Shown here piece after piece: positions 40,246 to 48,428 of a stretch of 64,000 nt of DNA. The notes beneath the pieces were generated by a model, which was not told the origin of the DNA, did no database searches, and saw nothing but the letters and a program-made list of their open reading frames with translations. The DNA comes from Gemmatimonadota bacterium (GTDB taxonomy: Bacteria > Gemmatimonadota > Gemmatimonadetes > Gemmatimonadales > Gemmatimonadaceae), in contig JAPLKS010000013.1 of the NCBI GenBank assembly GCA_026387915.1, positions 236,699-300,698 of the forward strand, in the 5' to 3' direction. Within the stretch, counting starts at the first letter, position 1. Every line of letters begins with the position of its first letter. The position numbers were made by a program, and so were the translations under genes.

Positions 40246-41205
40246 ATGCTCTCCCAAGGCCTCTCCGTACCCATCAACACCTTCCGCGTCATCACCGGAA
40301 CCGGCAACCCTGCGCTCGCCGAAGGGATCGCCGAGTATTTGGGAGTGGCGCTGTGTAAGGCGACGACGTCGCGTTTTGCTGACGGCGAGGTGTTTGCACG
40401 CATCGACGAAAACGTGCGCGGCGCGGATGTGTTCATTGTGCAGTCCACGAACCCGCCCGCCGAAAACGTGATGGAGTTGTTGCTGCTGATTGACGCGGTG
40501 CGCCGCGCATCGGCCGCGCGTATCACGGCGGTGATGCCCTACTTCGGCTATGCTCGGCAGGATCGTAAGGATCAGCCGCGCGTGGCCATTGGCGCGAAGC
40601 TCATGGCCAAGATGATCGAGGCCGCCGGCGCGCATCGCGTGCTCGGGCTCGATTTTCACGCGCATCAGCTGCAGGGCTTTTTCGATTTGCCGGTGGACCA
40701 TCTCTATGCGGCGCCGGTGTTCACGGCGCACTATCGCAAAAAGCAGCTCGAAGACCTCGTCGTCGTCGCGCCGGACGTTGGCAGCGCCAAGATGGCGCGC
40801 GGCTTTGCCAAGCGCCTCAACGGCTCGCTGGCGATCATCGACAAGCGACGTCCGACGGCGAATGTCGCCGAAGTGGTCAACGTGGTTGGCGAGGTCGAGG
40901 GCAAGGATTGCCTCATCCCCGACGACATGATTGATACCGCGGGCACCGTGAGTGAAGCGGCGCGCGCCCTCAAGGCGCTCGGCGCCAAAGATATTTATGT
41001 CTGCGCCACGCACGCCCTCCTCTCTGGGCCGGCCGTGGAGCGGTTGTCGAATGCGCCGATCAAAGAAATCGCCGTGACGAACTCAATTGCACTGCCGGAA
41101 TCGCGACTCTTTCCGCAGTTGACGGTGCTGAGCGTGGCCGAGTTGTTGGGCAAGGCCATTCGCTACACGCACGCTGATCAGAGCGTGAGCGCGCTGTTTG
41201 AGTAG
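40246..41205 (+). CDS. prs: ribose-phosphate pyrophosphokinase
   Basis: A 319-residue PRPP synthetase of the usual bacterial length. Signatures are FADGEVFARIDENVRG, VMPYFGYARQDRKDQPR, VLGLDFHAHQLQGFFD (metal-binding His), VVAPDVGSAKMARGFA and the PRPP loop LIPDDMIDTAGT. It makes PRPP from ribose 5-phosphate and ATP for purine, pyrimidine, His and Trp synthesis. Order ispE-tRNA-prs-rplY-pth is a common bacterial arrangement. Confidence 0.97.
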   Translation: MLSQGLSVPINTFRVITGTGNPALAEGIAEYLGVALCKATTSRFADGEVFARIDENVRGADVFIVQSTNPPAENVMELLLLIDAVRRASAARITAVMPYFGYARQDRKDQPRVAIGAKLMAKMIEAAGAHRVLGLDFHAHQLQGFFDLPVDHLYAAPVFTAHYRKKQLEDLVVVAPDVGSAKMARGFAKRLNGSLAIIDKRRPTANVAEVVNVVGEVEGKDCLIPDDMIDTAGTVSEAARALKALGAKDIYVCATHALLSGPAVERLSNAPIKEIAVTNSIALPESRLFPQLTVLSVAELLGKAIRYTHADQSVSALFE

Positions 41206-41232
41206 CGGGTTGTCCGTGGTACAGCGTTTCTG

Positions 41233-41265
41233 GTCGTTAACGGTTAACCGTTTACCGTTAACGAC
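41233..41265. repeat. GTTAAC-type hairpin repeat, copy 1
   Basis: Perfect 12-bp inverted repeat (GTCGTTAACGGT with ACCGTTAACGAC) around a 9-base loop, in the 168-bp gap between prs and rplY. The flanking TTCTGGTCGTTAACGG... is shared with the copy at 43232. AT-rich compared with the surrounding DNA. Confidence 0.8.
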
Positions 41266-41373
41266 TGAAAACGAGCGATAGCGCAAAGATTGCAGGTGCA
41301 GCACAGACGCGCCGCTGGGCCGGCGAATGACCGGGACCCCACGTTGCGCGGAATTTTTCAGAGGTAGTGTCAC

Positions 41374-42045
41374 ATGGCTTCGCAGAATCTCGCCGCCAAG
41401 AAACGCTCGGCGGTTGGTAAAGGTGTCGCTCGTAAGCTCCGTGCCGCCGGTGAAGTGCCGGCCGTCATTTACGGACACAGCCGCGACTCGCAGGCGTTGT
41501 CGCTCAACACGTTCAACCTTGAGCGTCTGCTCGACAAGCATTCGTACCGCACGACGGTCATCGATCTCGACATCGAAGGCACGCAGGCTCGCACGCTGAT
41601 CCGCGAGATCCAGCGCCATCCGTACAATCGCGCCATCCTGCACGTGGATTTCCAGGAGTTGGTGGCGGGCGAGAAGGTGACGGTGCGCGTGCCGCTGGTG
41701 ATGGTGGGCACGCCGGAAGGTGTACGCGTGGGCGGCGGTATCCTCGAGACGATGATGCGCGAACTGACCATCGCCGTGGATCCGGCCGACATCCCGAACC
41801 ACCTCGACGTGGACGTGAGCGGCCTGCACATCGGTCACTCGATTCACGTCAGCGACATCAAGGTGCCCGCCGGCGTCGAAGTGATGGACGAGGCGAACGC
41901 GCCGGTCTGCTTGTGCGTCGTGCCGAAGGCTGCTGCTGAGCCGACCGCGACGGAAGAAGGCGCGACGACCGCGGCCGAGCCGGAAGTCATCCGCAAGGCG
42001 AAGGCGGATGATGACGCGGTTGAAGGCGCGGACGGCAAGAAGTAA
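41374..42045 (+). CDS. rplY: 50S ribosomal protein L25 (general stress protein Ctc form)
   Basis: A 223-residue two-domain L25/Ctc protein. The N-terminal 5S rRNA-binding part includes GKGVARKLRAAGEVPAVIYG, and NRAILHVDFQEL marks the junction. The C-terminal TL5 domain has the LEVDVSGL-like LDVDVSGLHIGHSIHVSDI segment. An acidic Ala-rich tail ends the chain. GAGG lies 9 bases before ATG 41374. It starts 168 bp after prs with a hairpin repeat between them, so the two may be separately transcribed. Confidence 0.95.
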   Translation: MASQNLAAKKRSAVGKGVARKLRAAGEVPAVIYGHSRDSQALSLNTFNLERLLDKHSYRTTVIDLDIEGTQARTLIREIQRHPYNRAILHVDFQELVAGEKVTVRVPLVMVGTPEGVRVGGGILETMMRELTIAVDPADIPNHLDVDVSGLHIGHSIHVSDIKVPAGVEVMDEANAPVCLCVVPKAAAEPTATEEGATTAAEPEVIRKAKADDDAVEGADGKK

Positions 42046-42065
42046 TCCCCGAGCGCTGAATCCTG

Positions 42066-42653
42066 GTGAAGGTTATCGTTGGCCTCGGCAACCCGGGGCG
42101 CGAATATGCCGGAACCCGTCACAACGTCGGCTGGTGGGTCATCGACCACCTAGCCGACGTTTGGCGTTTCGACGGTTGGAAAAAAGATCACGAAGCCCTG
42201 ATCGCCACCGGCACCGTCGGTGGCGTGAAGGTGCGTCTCGTGAAACCGCAAACATTCATGAATGAGAGCGGCGCGGCGGTGCGGCACTATGCCCGCCGCC
42301 CGTTCTTTGCGGTGGCCAGCGATCTGCTGGTAGTCGTCGATGAAGTCGCGCTCCCCGTGGGGCGCTACCGCTTTCGCGCCAAGGGTTCGGCAGGCGGGCA
42401 CAACGGACTCAAGAGTATTGAGCACCATCTGCACACGCAGGACTACGGGCGGTTGCGCATTGGCGTGGGGCCGGCAGAGTCGGAGCGCGCGGTGGGCGTA
42501 CTGCGCGACTACGTGCTCGGGGACTTTGGGAAGATGGAGGCGACCGAGCTTCGGGCGCTGATGCCGACGTTTACGGCGGGCGTGGAGATGTGGCTTGAGA
42601 AGGGGATGCTGGAGGCGATGAATGCGTTTCCGGGGAAAGACAGAGGCGAGTAG
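42066..42653 (+). CDS. pth: peptidyl-tRNA hydrolase
   Basis: A 195-residue enzyme that recycles peptidyl-tRNA. The GTG start at 42066 gives the typical N-terminus MKVIVGLGNPGREYAGTRHN with the catalytic His19. Other signatures are QTFMNESG (substrate Asn), VVVDEVALPVGR (catalytic Asp) and GSAGGHNGLKSIEHHL. It lies 20 bp after rplY in the same operon, as in many bacteria. Confidence 0.96.
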   Translation: MKVIVGLGNPGREYAGTRHNVGWWVIDHLADVWRFDGWKKDHEALIATGTVGGVKVRLVKPQTFMNESGAAVRHYARRPFFAVASDLLVVVDEVALPVGRYRFRAKGSAGGHNGLKSIEHHLHTQDYGRLRIGVGPAESERAVGVLRDYVLGDFGKMEATELRALMPTFTAGVEMWLEKGMLEAMNAFPGKDRGE

Positions 42654-42664
42654 ACCGTTCTCCG

Positions 42665-42734
42665 TTTTCGGTTTTCAGTTGACGAATAGCGGTTATCGGT
42701 TAACCGCAAACGAACAACAGTGCACAACCGAAAA
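42665..42734. repeat. GTTAAC-type hairpin repeat, copy 2 (diverged)
   Basis: Outer arms TTTTCGGTT (42665-42673) and AACCGAAAA (42726-42734) enclose an inner palindrome GCGGTTA (42689-42695) with TAACCGC (42701-42707). It lies between pth and the S23 gene and is a diverged relative of the copies at 41233 and 43232. Confidence 0.6.
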
Positions 42735-42745
42735 CACCGACACTG

Positions 42746-43141
42746 TTACGGCGCAACACCCCGCTTCAGCAGCGGAAGCGCTGCCGGTTGGACACGAACC
42801 CGCCGCAACAGCGCCGAGAGCATTTGTTTCACTTGCTCCGCCCGTGCATCGAGCCGAGCGTACACCGGTCCGGGAAGCGAACCAAGGTCGTGCGCCAGCA
42901 GCAGGTGATAGTGCAGCTCATAGGCCGAGGCGAGCGCAATCTGCAGGAATCGAGCAAACTCGCGAGGCGTACTGTGGCCGCACCCTTCGGCGATGTTCGC
43001 AGGGATTGCCGCCGCAGACCGTAGCAACTGACCGCTGAGCCCAGGAAACGGGCGCCCGCTCGAGGCGAGAAGCCCCCGATGCGTCTCGAGCACCAACTCG
43101 TGGCTTTTGGCCCACACATCAAGTTTGCGATAGTCCTGCAT
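42746..43141 (-). CDS. four-helix-bundle protein, 23S rRNA intervening-sequence (S23/Avd) family
   Basis: A 131-residue protein. ATG 43141 has a perfect GGAGGT ribosome-binding site 3 bases upstream of it, so the longer frame to 43195 is not used. Signatures are YRKLDVWAKSHELVL and the helix-turn AAAIPANIAEGCG, followed by REFARFLQIALASAYEL. Members are encoded in 23S rRNA intervening sequences, in stand-alone loci and as Avd accessory proteins of diversity-generating retroelements. No reverse transcriptase or variable repeat is near. The gene is on the opposite strand to its neighbours and is bracketed by GTTAAC-type repeats, which suggests insertion. Confidence 0.9.
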   Translation of the reverse strand: MQDYRKLDVWAKSHELVLETHRGLLASSGRPFPGLSGQLLRSAAAIPANIAEGCGHSTPREFARFLQIALASAYELHYHLLLAHDLGSLPGPVYARLDARAEQVKQMLSALLRRVRVQPAALPLLKRGVAP

Positions 43142-43231
43142 CAGACCTCCGGTTCCGTGCAATGTCGGAGGCCGCGATGCGGGAAAAGCCATCAAATGAT
43201 CGCGAGCGATTACATTTCCTTTCGTGTTCTG

Positions 43232-43268
43232 GTCGTTAACGGTTAACCGTTAACGGTTTACCGTTAAC
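43232..43268. repeat. GTTAAC-type hairpin repeat, copy 3
   Basis: A 37-base AT-rich tract, GTCGTTAACGGTTAACCG followed by TTAACGGTTTACCGTTAAC, shares about 25 bases with the copy at 41233 (TTCTGGTCGTTAACGGTTAA) and folds on itself. It ends 14 bases before ychF. Confidence 0.8.
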
Positions 43269-43282
43269 TCGCCCTAGTCTTT

Positions 43283-44383
43283 ATGCTAAAGCTCGGCATC
43301 GTCGGCCTCCCCAACGTCGGCAAATCCTCCCTGTTCAACGCCCTCACGGCCGCCAAGGCCGAGGCCGCGAACTATCCGTTCTGCACCGTTGAGCCGAACG
43401 TCGGAATGGTGGAGGTCCCCGATTCGCGGCTCGACGCACTGGCCGTCATCGTGCAGCCGGAGCGCACCGTGCCCGCCGTCGTCCAGTTCGTGGACATCGC
43501 GGGTCTCGTCAAAGGCGCATCCCAGGGTGAGGGACTCGGTAACAAATTTCTCACGAACATCCGCGAGACCGACGCGATTGTGCACGTCGTCCGCTGCTTT
43601 GACGATCCCGACGTCACGCACGTGATGGGCGCCGTGGATCCGGTGCGCGACCGTGAAGTGATCGAGTTCGAGCTAGCACTCGCCGATCTCGGCTCCGTCG
43701 AAAAGCGGTTGGAGAAATCCAAGCGCGCCGCGCGCATTGGCGAAAAAGAAGCGATCGCCGAACTCCCCGCGCTCGAGAAAGCCAACGCCGCACTCGCCGA
43801 AGGCAAGGCACTCTGGCACGTGTCGCTCACGGACGAAGAGCGTGCCCTGCTCTCCACACTGCAACTGCTCACGCTCAAGCCGATTCTCTACGCGGCGAAC
43901 GTGACCGACGCCGAACTCGCGGGCGATGAAGGCGCGTACGTCACGGCGCTGCGCGCGGCGATTGCCGCCGACCACGAGCCCGCTGAGGTCGTCACCTTCT
44001 CGGCGAAGATCGAAGGCGAGCTCGCCGATCTCGCGCCGGATGACCGCAAGGAATTCCTGCAGTCGCTTGGCATTGAGTCCGCTGGCCTCGACCGATTGAT
44101 TCGCGGCGGCTATCACCTGCTCGGCCTCGAGACGTATTTCACGGCCGGCGAAAAAGAAGTCCGCGCGTGGACGATTCACCACGGCGACACGGCCCCCAAG
44201 GCAGCCGCGGTGATTCACACCGATTTTGAGCGCGGCTTCATTCGCGCCGAGACGGTGAGCTACGCCGATTTCATTGCGAACGGTGGCTGGAAGGGCGCCA
44301 AGGAAAAAGGCGTCGTGCGCAGCGAAGGCAAGGAGTACATCGTGCAGGATGGTGATGTGCTGCTGTTCCGCTTCAACGTCTAG
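43283..44383 (+). CDS. ychF: redox-regulated ATPase YchF (Obg-family)
   Basis: A 366-residue P-loop protein: G1 GLPNVGKSSLFNALT, G3 DIAGLVKGASQGEGLG, and the C-terminal TGS domain (YFTAGEKEVRAWTI, GFIRAETVSYADFIANGG, EGKEYIVQDGDVLLFRFNV). It prefers ATP over GTP because the G4 motif is NVTD-type, not NKxD. It binds ribosomes and is linked to oxidative stress responses. It starts 14 bases after a hairpin repeat. Confidence 0.97.
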   Translation: MLKLGIVGLPNVGKSSLFNALTAAKAEAANYPFCTVEPNVGMVEVPDSRLDALAVIVQPERTVPAVVQFVDIAGLVKGASQGEGLGNKFLTNIRETDAIVHVVRCFDDPDVTHVMGAVDPVRDREVIEFELALADLGSVEKRLEKSKRAARIGEKEAIAELPALEKANAALAEGKALWHVSLTDEERALLSTLQLLTLKPILYAANVTDAELAGDEGAYVTALRAAIAADHEPAEVVTFSAKIEGELADLAPDDRKEFLQSLGIESAGLDRLIRGGYHLLGLETYFTAGEKEVRAWTIHHGDTAPKAAAVIHTDFERGFIRAETVSYADFIANGGWKGAKEKGVVRSEGKEYIVQDGDVLLFRFNV

Positions 44384-44417
44384 CCAACCGCTGGGCGTCG
44401 CGGGAATCATCGGCCGG

Positions 44418-46205
44418 TCAGAGCGCGAGCAGCGTCCTCACACGTTCGTCCGTCGCGCTCACAGACTCCCACGTGCCCTCGGCGAGCACGACGCCGTCGT
44501 CGAGTACCACCACGTGGTCGGCCGCGCGCGCCACGCGGAGCCGGTGCGAGACGATCACGACGGTCATGCGCGGAAGGAGCGCGCGGAGCGACTGAAGAAT
44601 CGCCGTCTCATGTTCCGCATCGAGGGCGCTCGTGGCTTCGTCGAGCACGAGCAGAGCGGGCTCCCTCAGCAGGGCGCGCGCCAGTCCCAAACGCTGCCGC
44701 TCGCCACCGGAGAGCATGGCGCCCCGATCACCGATGGGTGTGTCGAGCCCCTCCGGCAATAAATCCACGAACCGTGCCGACGCTGCGTCGAGGGCAGCGT
44801 GCATCGCCGCATCGCTGGCCCCGGGTTGCGCCCACTGCAGATTCTCGCGCACGGAGCCGGGAAAGAGAACCACATCCTGCGGAAGCAGACCAACGCGTGC
44901 GCGCCACGTGCGCAGGGCCTGATCGTCGAGGACAGCACCGTCGGCGCTCACGACCCCCTCCTGTGGACGCAGTAAGCCGATGATGAGATCCACGGCGGTG
45001 CTCTTGCCAGCTCCGGAAGGGCCAACGATGGCCGTCATGCGTCCGGCCGGGAGGTGGAAGGATCCGCACTGCATCGCGGCTCTGGTCGCACCTTCGTATT
45101 GGTATGTGACGTTGGCCAGCGCAACGGTCGGCGCGGCGGAGCCGTGCGCCACGCGCACGGGCAAGTCCGGGAGCGACTCCGAGTCCCGCTCGCTGGTCGC
45201 AATCATTTCCTGCAGCGCATCCCACGTGGCGAGCGATTCCTGGAGCGACTGCCACTGCATCTGTGCGGCCGCCACGCGCGGCACGAGCCGAGCGTAGATC
45301 GCGAGCAAGAGGAGAAGCGCGGCCGGTGAGAGACGCAGCACCGCAAGCGCCACATACACGATGACGCCAAGCATCACCGCGGAGCCAAGGCCAACCGCCG
45401 CTGCCGCGCGCGCGCGATGGGCGTCGAACTGCCGCGCACTCTGCGTGAGCGCATCGTCCAGTCGCGTGTAGTCGCCGATCGTGCGTCGTTCCGCCGCATA
45501 GCCCTTCACGGCTTTCATGCCGCCGATGATGTCCGTGGTCGCACGGAACAGCGCTTCGCCGAACGCCATTAACTGCGCCCCCTCAGCACGTCCCGGCGCT
45601 CGCAGCCACCGCAACAGGCCGAACAGCGCGAGCCCGGCCGCCACAACGAAGAGCGTCACGGGCCACGAGATTCGTAACGCAATCAGGAGCGACACACTCA
45701 TCGCGAGTGCTTCCGCCAGCAGATGCAACAGGAGACGCGTCGCCGCGTTGGCATTGTCGGTGTACACCGTGAGCGCCTGCACCACATCCGCACTGCGCAA
45801 CCGGACAAACTTTGGCCACGGGAGCGACACGATCGCGCGAAATAGCCGCTGGCGCTCCTGCGACACCACCTGCTGTGCGAGACGTGCGGACTGCACGGAC
45901 TCGGCTTGCACGAGCAGTGTGCGAACGCCCAACACGACCACCGTCACGGCCAAGACCACGGGCAGGGACATCGGCAGTCCAACGGAGAGCAACAGGGCTC
46001 CCACGCGCCGCGCCATGCCGTCCATGGGTCCGCTGCCGAGTGACACGCCGGCTTGCGCGAGCATGGGCACCAGGAGCAACAGCCCGGCACCCTCGGTGAG
46101 CGCGGACAACACCAGCAACAGCACGGAGCGAAGCATCGCCGCGCGCCCACGATGCCAGATCGCGAACGCAAACTCGAGGAGCGACACGCGCGCCGGGCCG
46201 CTCAT
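44418..46205 (-). CDS. ABC exporter (ATPase fused to membrane domain), lasso cluster D protein
   Basis: A 595-residue half-exporter starting at ATG 46205, which overlaps the nucleotidyltransferase TGA (ATGA). About six TM helices fill residues 15-320, and the ATPase domain follows: Walker A GPSGAGKST, signature MLSGGERQR, Walker B LLVLDEATSALD, and the H-loop VSHR. No peptidase C39 domain is present, so it exports an already processed product, as LasD/McjD proteins do. It should export the mature lasso peptide and confer self-immunity. It is the last gene of the cluster transcript. Confidence 0.88.
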   Translation of the reverse strand: MSGPARVSLLEFAFAIWHRGRAAMLRSVLLLVLSALTEGAGLLLLVPMLAQAGVSLGSGPMDGMARRVGALLLSVGLPMSLPVVLAVTVVVLGVRTLLVQAESVQSARLAQQVVSQERQRLFRAIVSLPWPKFVRLRSADVVQALTVYTDNANAATRLLLHLLAEALAMSVSLLIALRISWPVTLFVVAAGLALFGLLRWLRAPGRAEGAQLMAFGEALFRATTDIIGGMKAVKGYAAERRTIGDYTRLDDALTQSARQFDAHRARAAAAVGLGSAVMLGVIVYVALAVLRLSPAALLLLLAIYARLVPRVAAAQMQWQSLQESLATWDALQEMIATSERDSESLPDLPVRVAHGSAAPTVALANVTYQYEGATRAAMQCGSFHLPAGRMTAIVGPSGAGKSTAVDLIIGLLRPQEGVVSADGAVLDDQALRTWRARVGLLPQDVVLFPGSVRENLQWAQPGASDAAMHAALDAASARFVDLLPEGLDTPIGDRGAMLSGGERQRLGLARALLREPALLVLDEATSALDAEHETAILQSLRALLPRMTVVIVSHRLRVARAADHVVVLDDGVVLAEGTWESVSATDERVRTLLAL

Positions 46206-47473
46206 CCGATCAGCCGGCGCCACGACGCCACGCTTCGCGGCACCATGCGCCAGGCGAGGCGCGCCCAGCGCAACAGCAAATACAGCGGCGCCAGCAATGC
46301 CGGAAGCCGCATCATTTCCCACTCTCGCATGCTGGGGTATAGCGTTCGCACCAGACCGCGACGCAGTCGATCGCGTCGACGCTCTAGGCACGCCTGCTCA
46401 AACGCCGATTCTTCTTGCTCCGTCCATGCCCCGTTACGGTGCCAGTGCTCCAGCACCGTCAGCGCCAGCGCATAGACCTGCAGTTCTGCCTGAGGTGCCA
46501 GCGCCCAGCCATCGGGGACGGACACGCCCAGCACCCGGCGCGCGAGTGCGGCGCCGATGCGTAACGCGGTGCATCCTCCGACGTCGCGCGCGCGCTGCCA
46601 CACCGCCGCGGCATCAAACGTCGCCCGCTGCAGGAACGTGGCGAACGCCACTAGCGACTCGAGCTCTTCCCAGTGGTGACGCGTGGCGTGCAAGGCCAAC
46701 AAGAGTACCTGATCGGCGTCACAGGGCGCCAAGACCTCCGTGTTGCCAATGCGTGTGCGAATCGCGCGGGCGCAGACCTCGGCCACCGGTGGACTCCACG
46801 GCACACGCTCGGACGCGAAGCGCCAGTGCAGCTCAACAAACGGCTCGTCTGCCGAGGGCCACGCCATCGCCGCGTGCCCCTGCGCGGCGAACACGACGGC
46901 TTCCTGCGCCGGCGACATGCCGCTGCGCGAGCGCAGCCCGGCGCTCACCAGCGCGCGCCGCGCCGCTCGAAACTCGGACGGCGCCACAACAAAATCAAGA
47001 TCCACACAGGTCCGCGCGCCTGAATCGCCGTACGCGGCAAGCGCGAGCGCGGGGCCTTTGTACGCGAGCGCATCGACCCCCGCCTTCGCAAACGCCGCCG
47101 CCACGCGCGCGAGCGCCCCGGTGGCGCGAAGCGCCTCTACCGCATTGTCGCGGCGCGCCAGACGCCACGCCGCTGTTGCGTCCGCCGGAATCAATGCGGC
47201 CGGAAGCCGATCGAGACGCGACCCCACCAGCGCAACCATGCGATGGGTGTGCGCCAGCTGCAACACCTCGAACCAATCCGTCACGCATCCGGCCGCCTGT
47301 TCAAACGCTCGCACCGAACCCACACCCACCTGTAGGCGACCGGCCGCCACCAGTAACGCAAAAGCGGGTGGCTCGTGCGGAGCGATCCGGCTCTCGATGG
47401 CCATCACCTCAGCCTTCGTTGGACTTGCCGTCTGCGCCGCGTGCGCGGCTTCACGGATGCGAGCACTAGGCAC
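46202..47473 (-). CDS. nucleotidyltransferase-family protein, lasso cluster
   Basis: A 423-residue protein with the nucleotidyltransferase core of the PF14907-type family: LARVAAAFAKAGVDALAYKG, then GARTCVDLDFVVAP with the metal-binding D158-x-D160 pair. Such proteins recur in lasso clusters that also carry an HPr-kinase-like gene, where tailoring of the peptide tail has been proposed. The start overlaps the kinase gene by 8 bases and the stop overlaps the exporter. The attached group (nucleotide or other) is unknown. Confidence 0.85.
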   Translation of the reverse strand: MPSARIREAAHAAQTASPTKAEVMAIESRIAPHEPPAFALLVAAGRLQVGVGSVRAFEQAAGCVTDWFEVLQLAHTHRMVALVGSRLDRLPAALIPADATAAWRLARRDNAVEALRATGALARVAAAFAKAGVDALAYKGPALALAAYGDSGARTCVDLDFVVAPSEFRAARRALVSAGLRSRSGMSPAQEAVVFAAQGHAAMAWPSADEPFVELHWRFASERVPWSPPVAEVCARAIRTRIGNTEVLAPCDADQVLLLALHATRHHWEELESLVAFATFLQRATFDAAAVWQRARDVGGCTALRIGAALARRVLGVSVPDGWALAPQAELQVYALALTVLEHWHRNGAWTEQEESAFEQACLERRRDRLRRGLVRTLYPSMREWEMMRLPALLAPLYLLLRWARLAWRMVPRSVASWRRLIG

Positions 47474-48428
47474 GACTCGCTCCGAGCACGACGTCGACGA
47501 GGGTCGACAGGCGCGCCATGTCCGCGTGCGGCGTCACACGACGCAGCGGCACCCGTTCGGTGACGCGCGCGATCATGGTGAGTTCCGCTGCTCGCATGTC
47601 GCCGTCGAGCAGGTAGTTCGCCGAGGTTTCAGAGACGAGATCCAGCAACGCCTCCGCGCCGCGCGCCGGCTCGACATACGGCGCCCGCTCGTCCGTCGAC
47701 CGCGGCATGAGCAAAAATATGCCGCCCAACGGCAATGGCTCTCCCGACAATCCGGCGCCGAATTCGTCGAGTGGAAACGCAAGCTTTGGCCACCCCGGCG
47801 CCAAGGCGGTGAGGCGCGCGTCATCACCCACGAGCGCATGCGCCGACTCCGGCCAGAGCCGCAAGTGCGCATACGCCGGGGACGCCATCGCGATGCCACC
47901 CGTCAGGCGCAACGCCAGCACATCGTCCGTCATCACGGAATGGCCGCGCAAAGCAAATGCGGCGGCGGTGGTGCTCTTCCCTGCCCCCGGCGCCCCGCAG
48001 AACGCGAAAACCTGCCGGTCGATCACCACGGCACTGGCATGCAACGAGAGCACGCCGAGCCGACGCAGCACATAGCCGAGCACCGGTCCGAGCAAGTAGA
48101 CCGTGGTGTCGGCGAGCGTCATGGTGGTCGGCCACACCGCCCAAACTTCGCGGCCGTCGGCACGCACATAAAACGTGGTGCCGTCGTCATAGCTGAGGCG
48201 CACGCCGTCGCGACCGCGGAGCCAGACGGCCTCAAGCACCGGCGCGTCCTCGTCCCGCGTGTCGGCGCGGTACACCACGCCGTCCTCCGCCAATGGTTCA
48301 TTGGCCCACAACGGCGCGCGCTGCAGGTGCACCTCCACATCTGGCACCGAGCAATTGGCCGCGGCGCGAAGACCCGAGAGCGCCCCGTCGATCCGAACCG
48401 TGAGTCCGCACAACGCGTAATCAGGCAT
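47466..48428 (-). CDS. HPr-kinase-like protein kinase, lasso cluster
   Basis: A 320-residue protein from ATG 48428, whose start overlaps the upstream stop (ATGCCTGA). The C-terminal domain resembles HprK: LSLHASAVVI, Walker A CGAPGAGKST (residues about 144-153), VMTDDVLALR and a C-terminal Pro/Arg-rich segment. HprK-like enzymes in lasso clusters (the ThcoK type) are known to phosphorylate the C-terminal residue of the precursor. The two precursors here end Lys-Thr-Arg rather than Ser, so the acceptor would have to be Thr, or Ser in the core. The N-terminal half is beta-rich and unassigned. Confidence 0.85.
   Translation of the reverse strand: MPDYALCGLTVRIDGALSGLRAAANCSVPDVEVHLQRAPLWANEPLAEDGVVYRADTRDEDAPVLEAVWLRGRDGVRLSYDDGTTFYVRADGREVWAVWPTTMTLADTTVYLLGPVLGYVLRRLGVLSLHASAVVIDRQVFAFCGAPGAGKSTTAAAFALRGHSVMTDDVLALRLTGGIAMASPAYAHLRLWPESAHALVGDDARLTALAPGWPKLAFPLDEFGAGLSGEPLPLGGIFLLMPRSTDERAPYVEPARGAEALLDLVSETSANYLLDGDMRAAELTMIARVTERVPLRRVTPHADMARLSTLVDVVLGASRA

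Noticed and set aside
42746..43141. Avd gene of a diversity-generating retroelement
   Set aside because: No reverse transcriptase, template repeat or variable gene is nearby.
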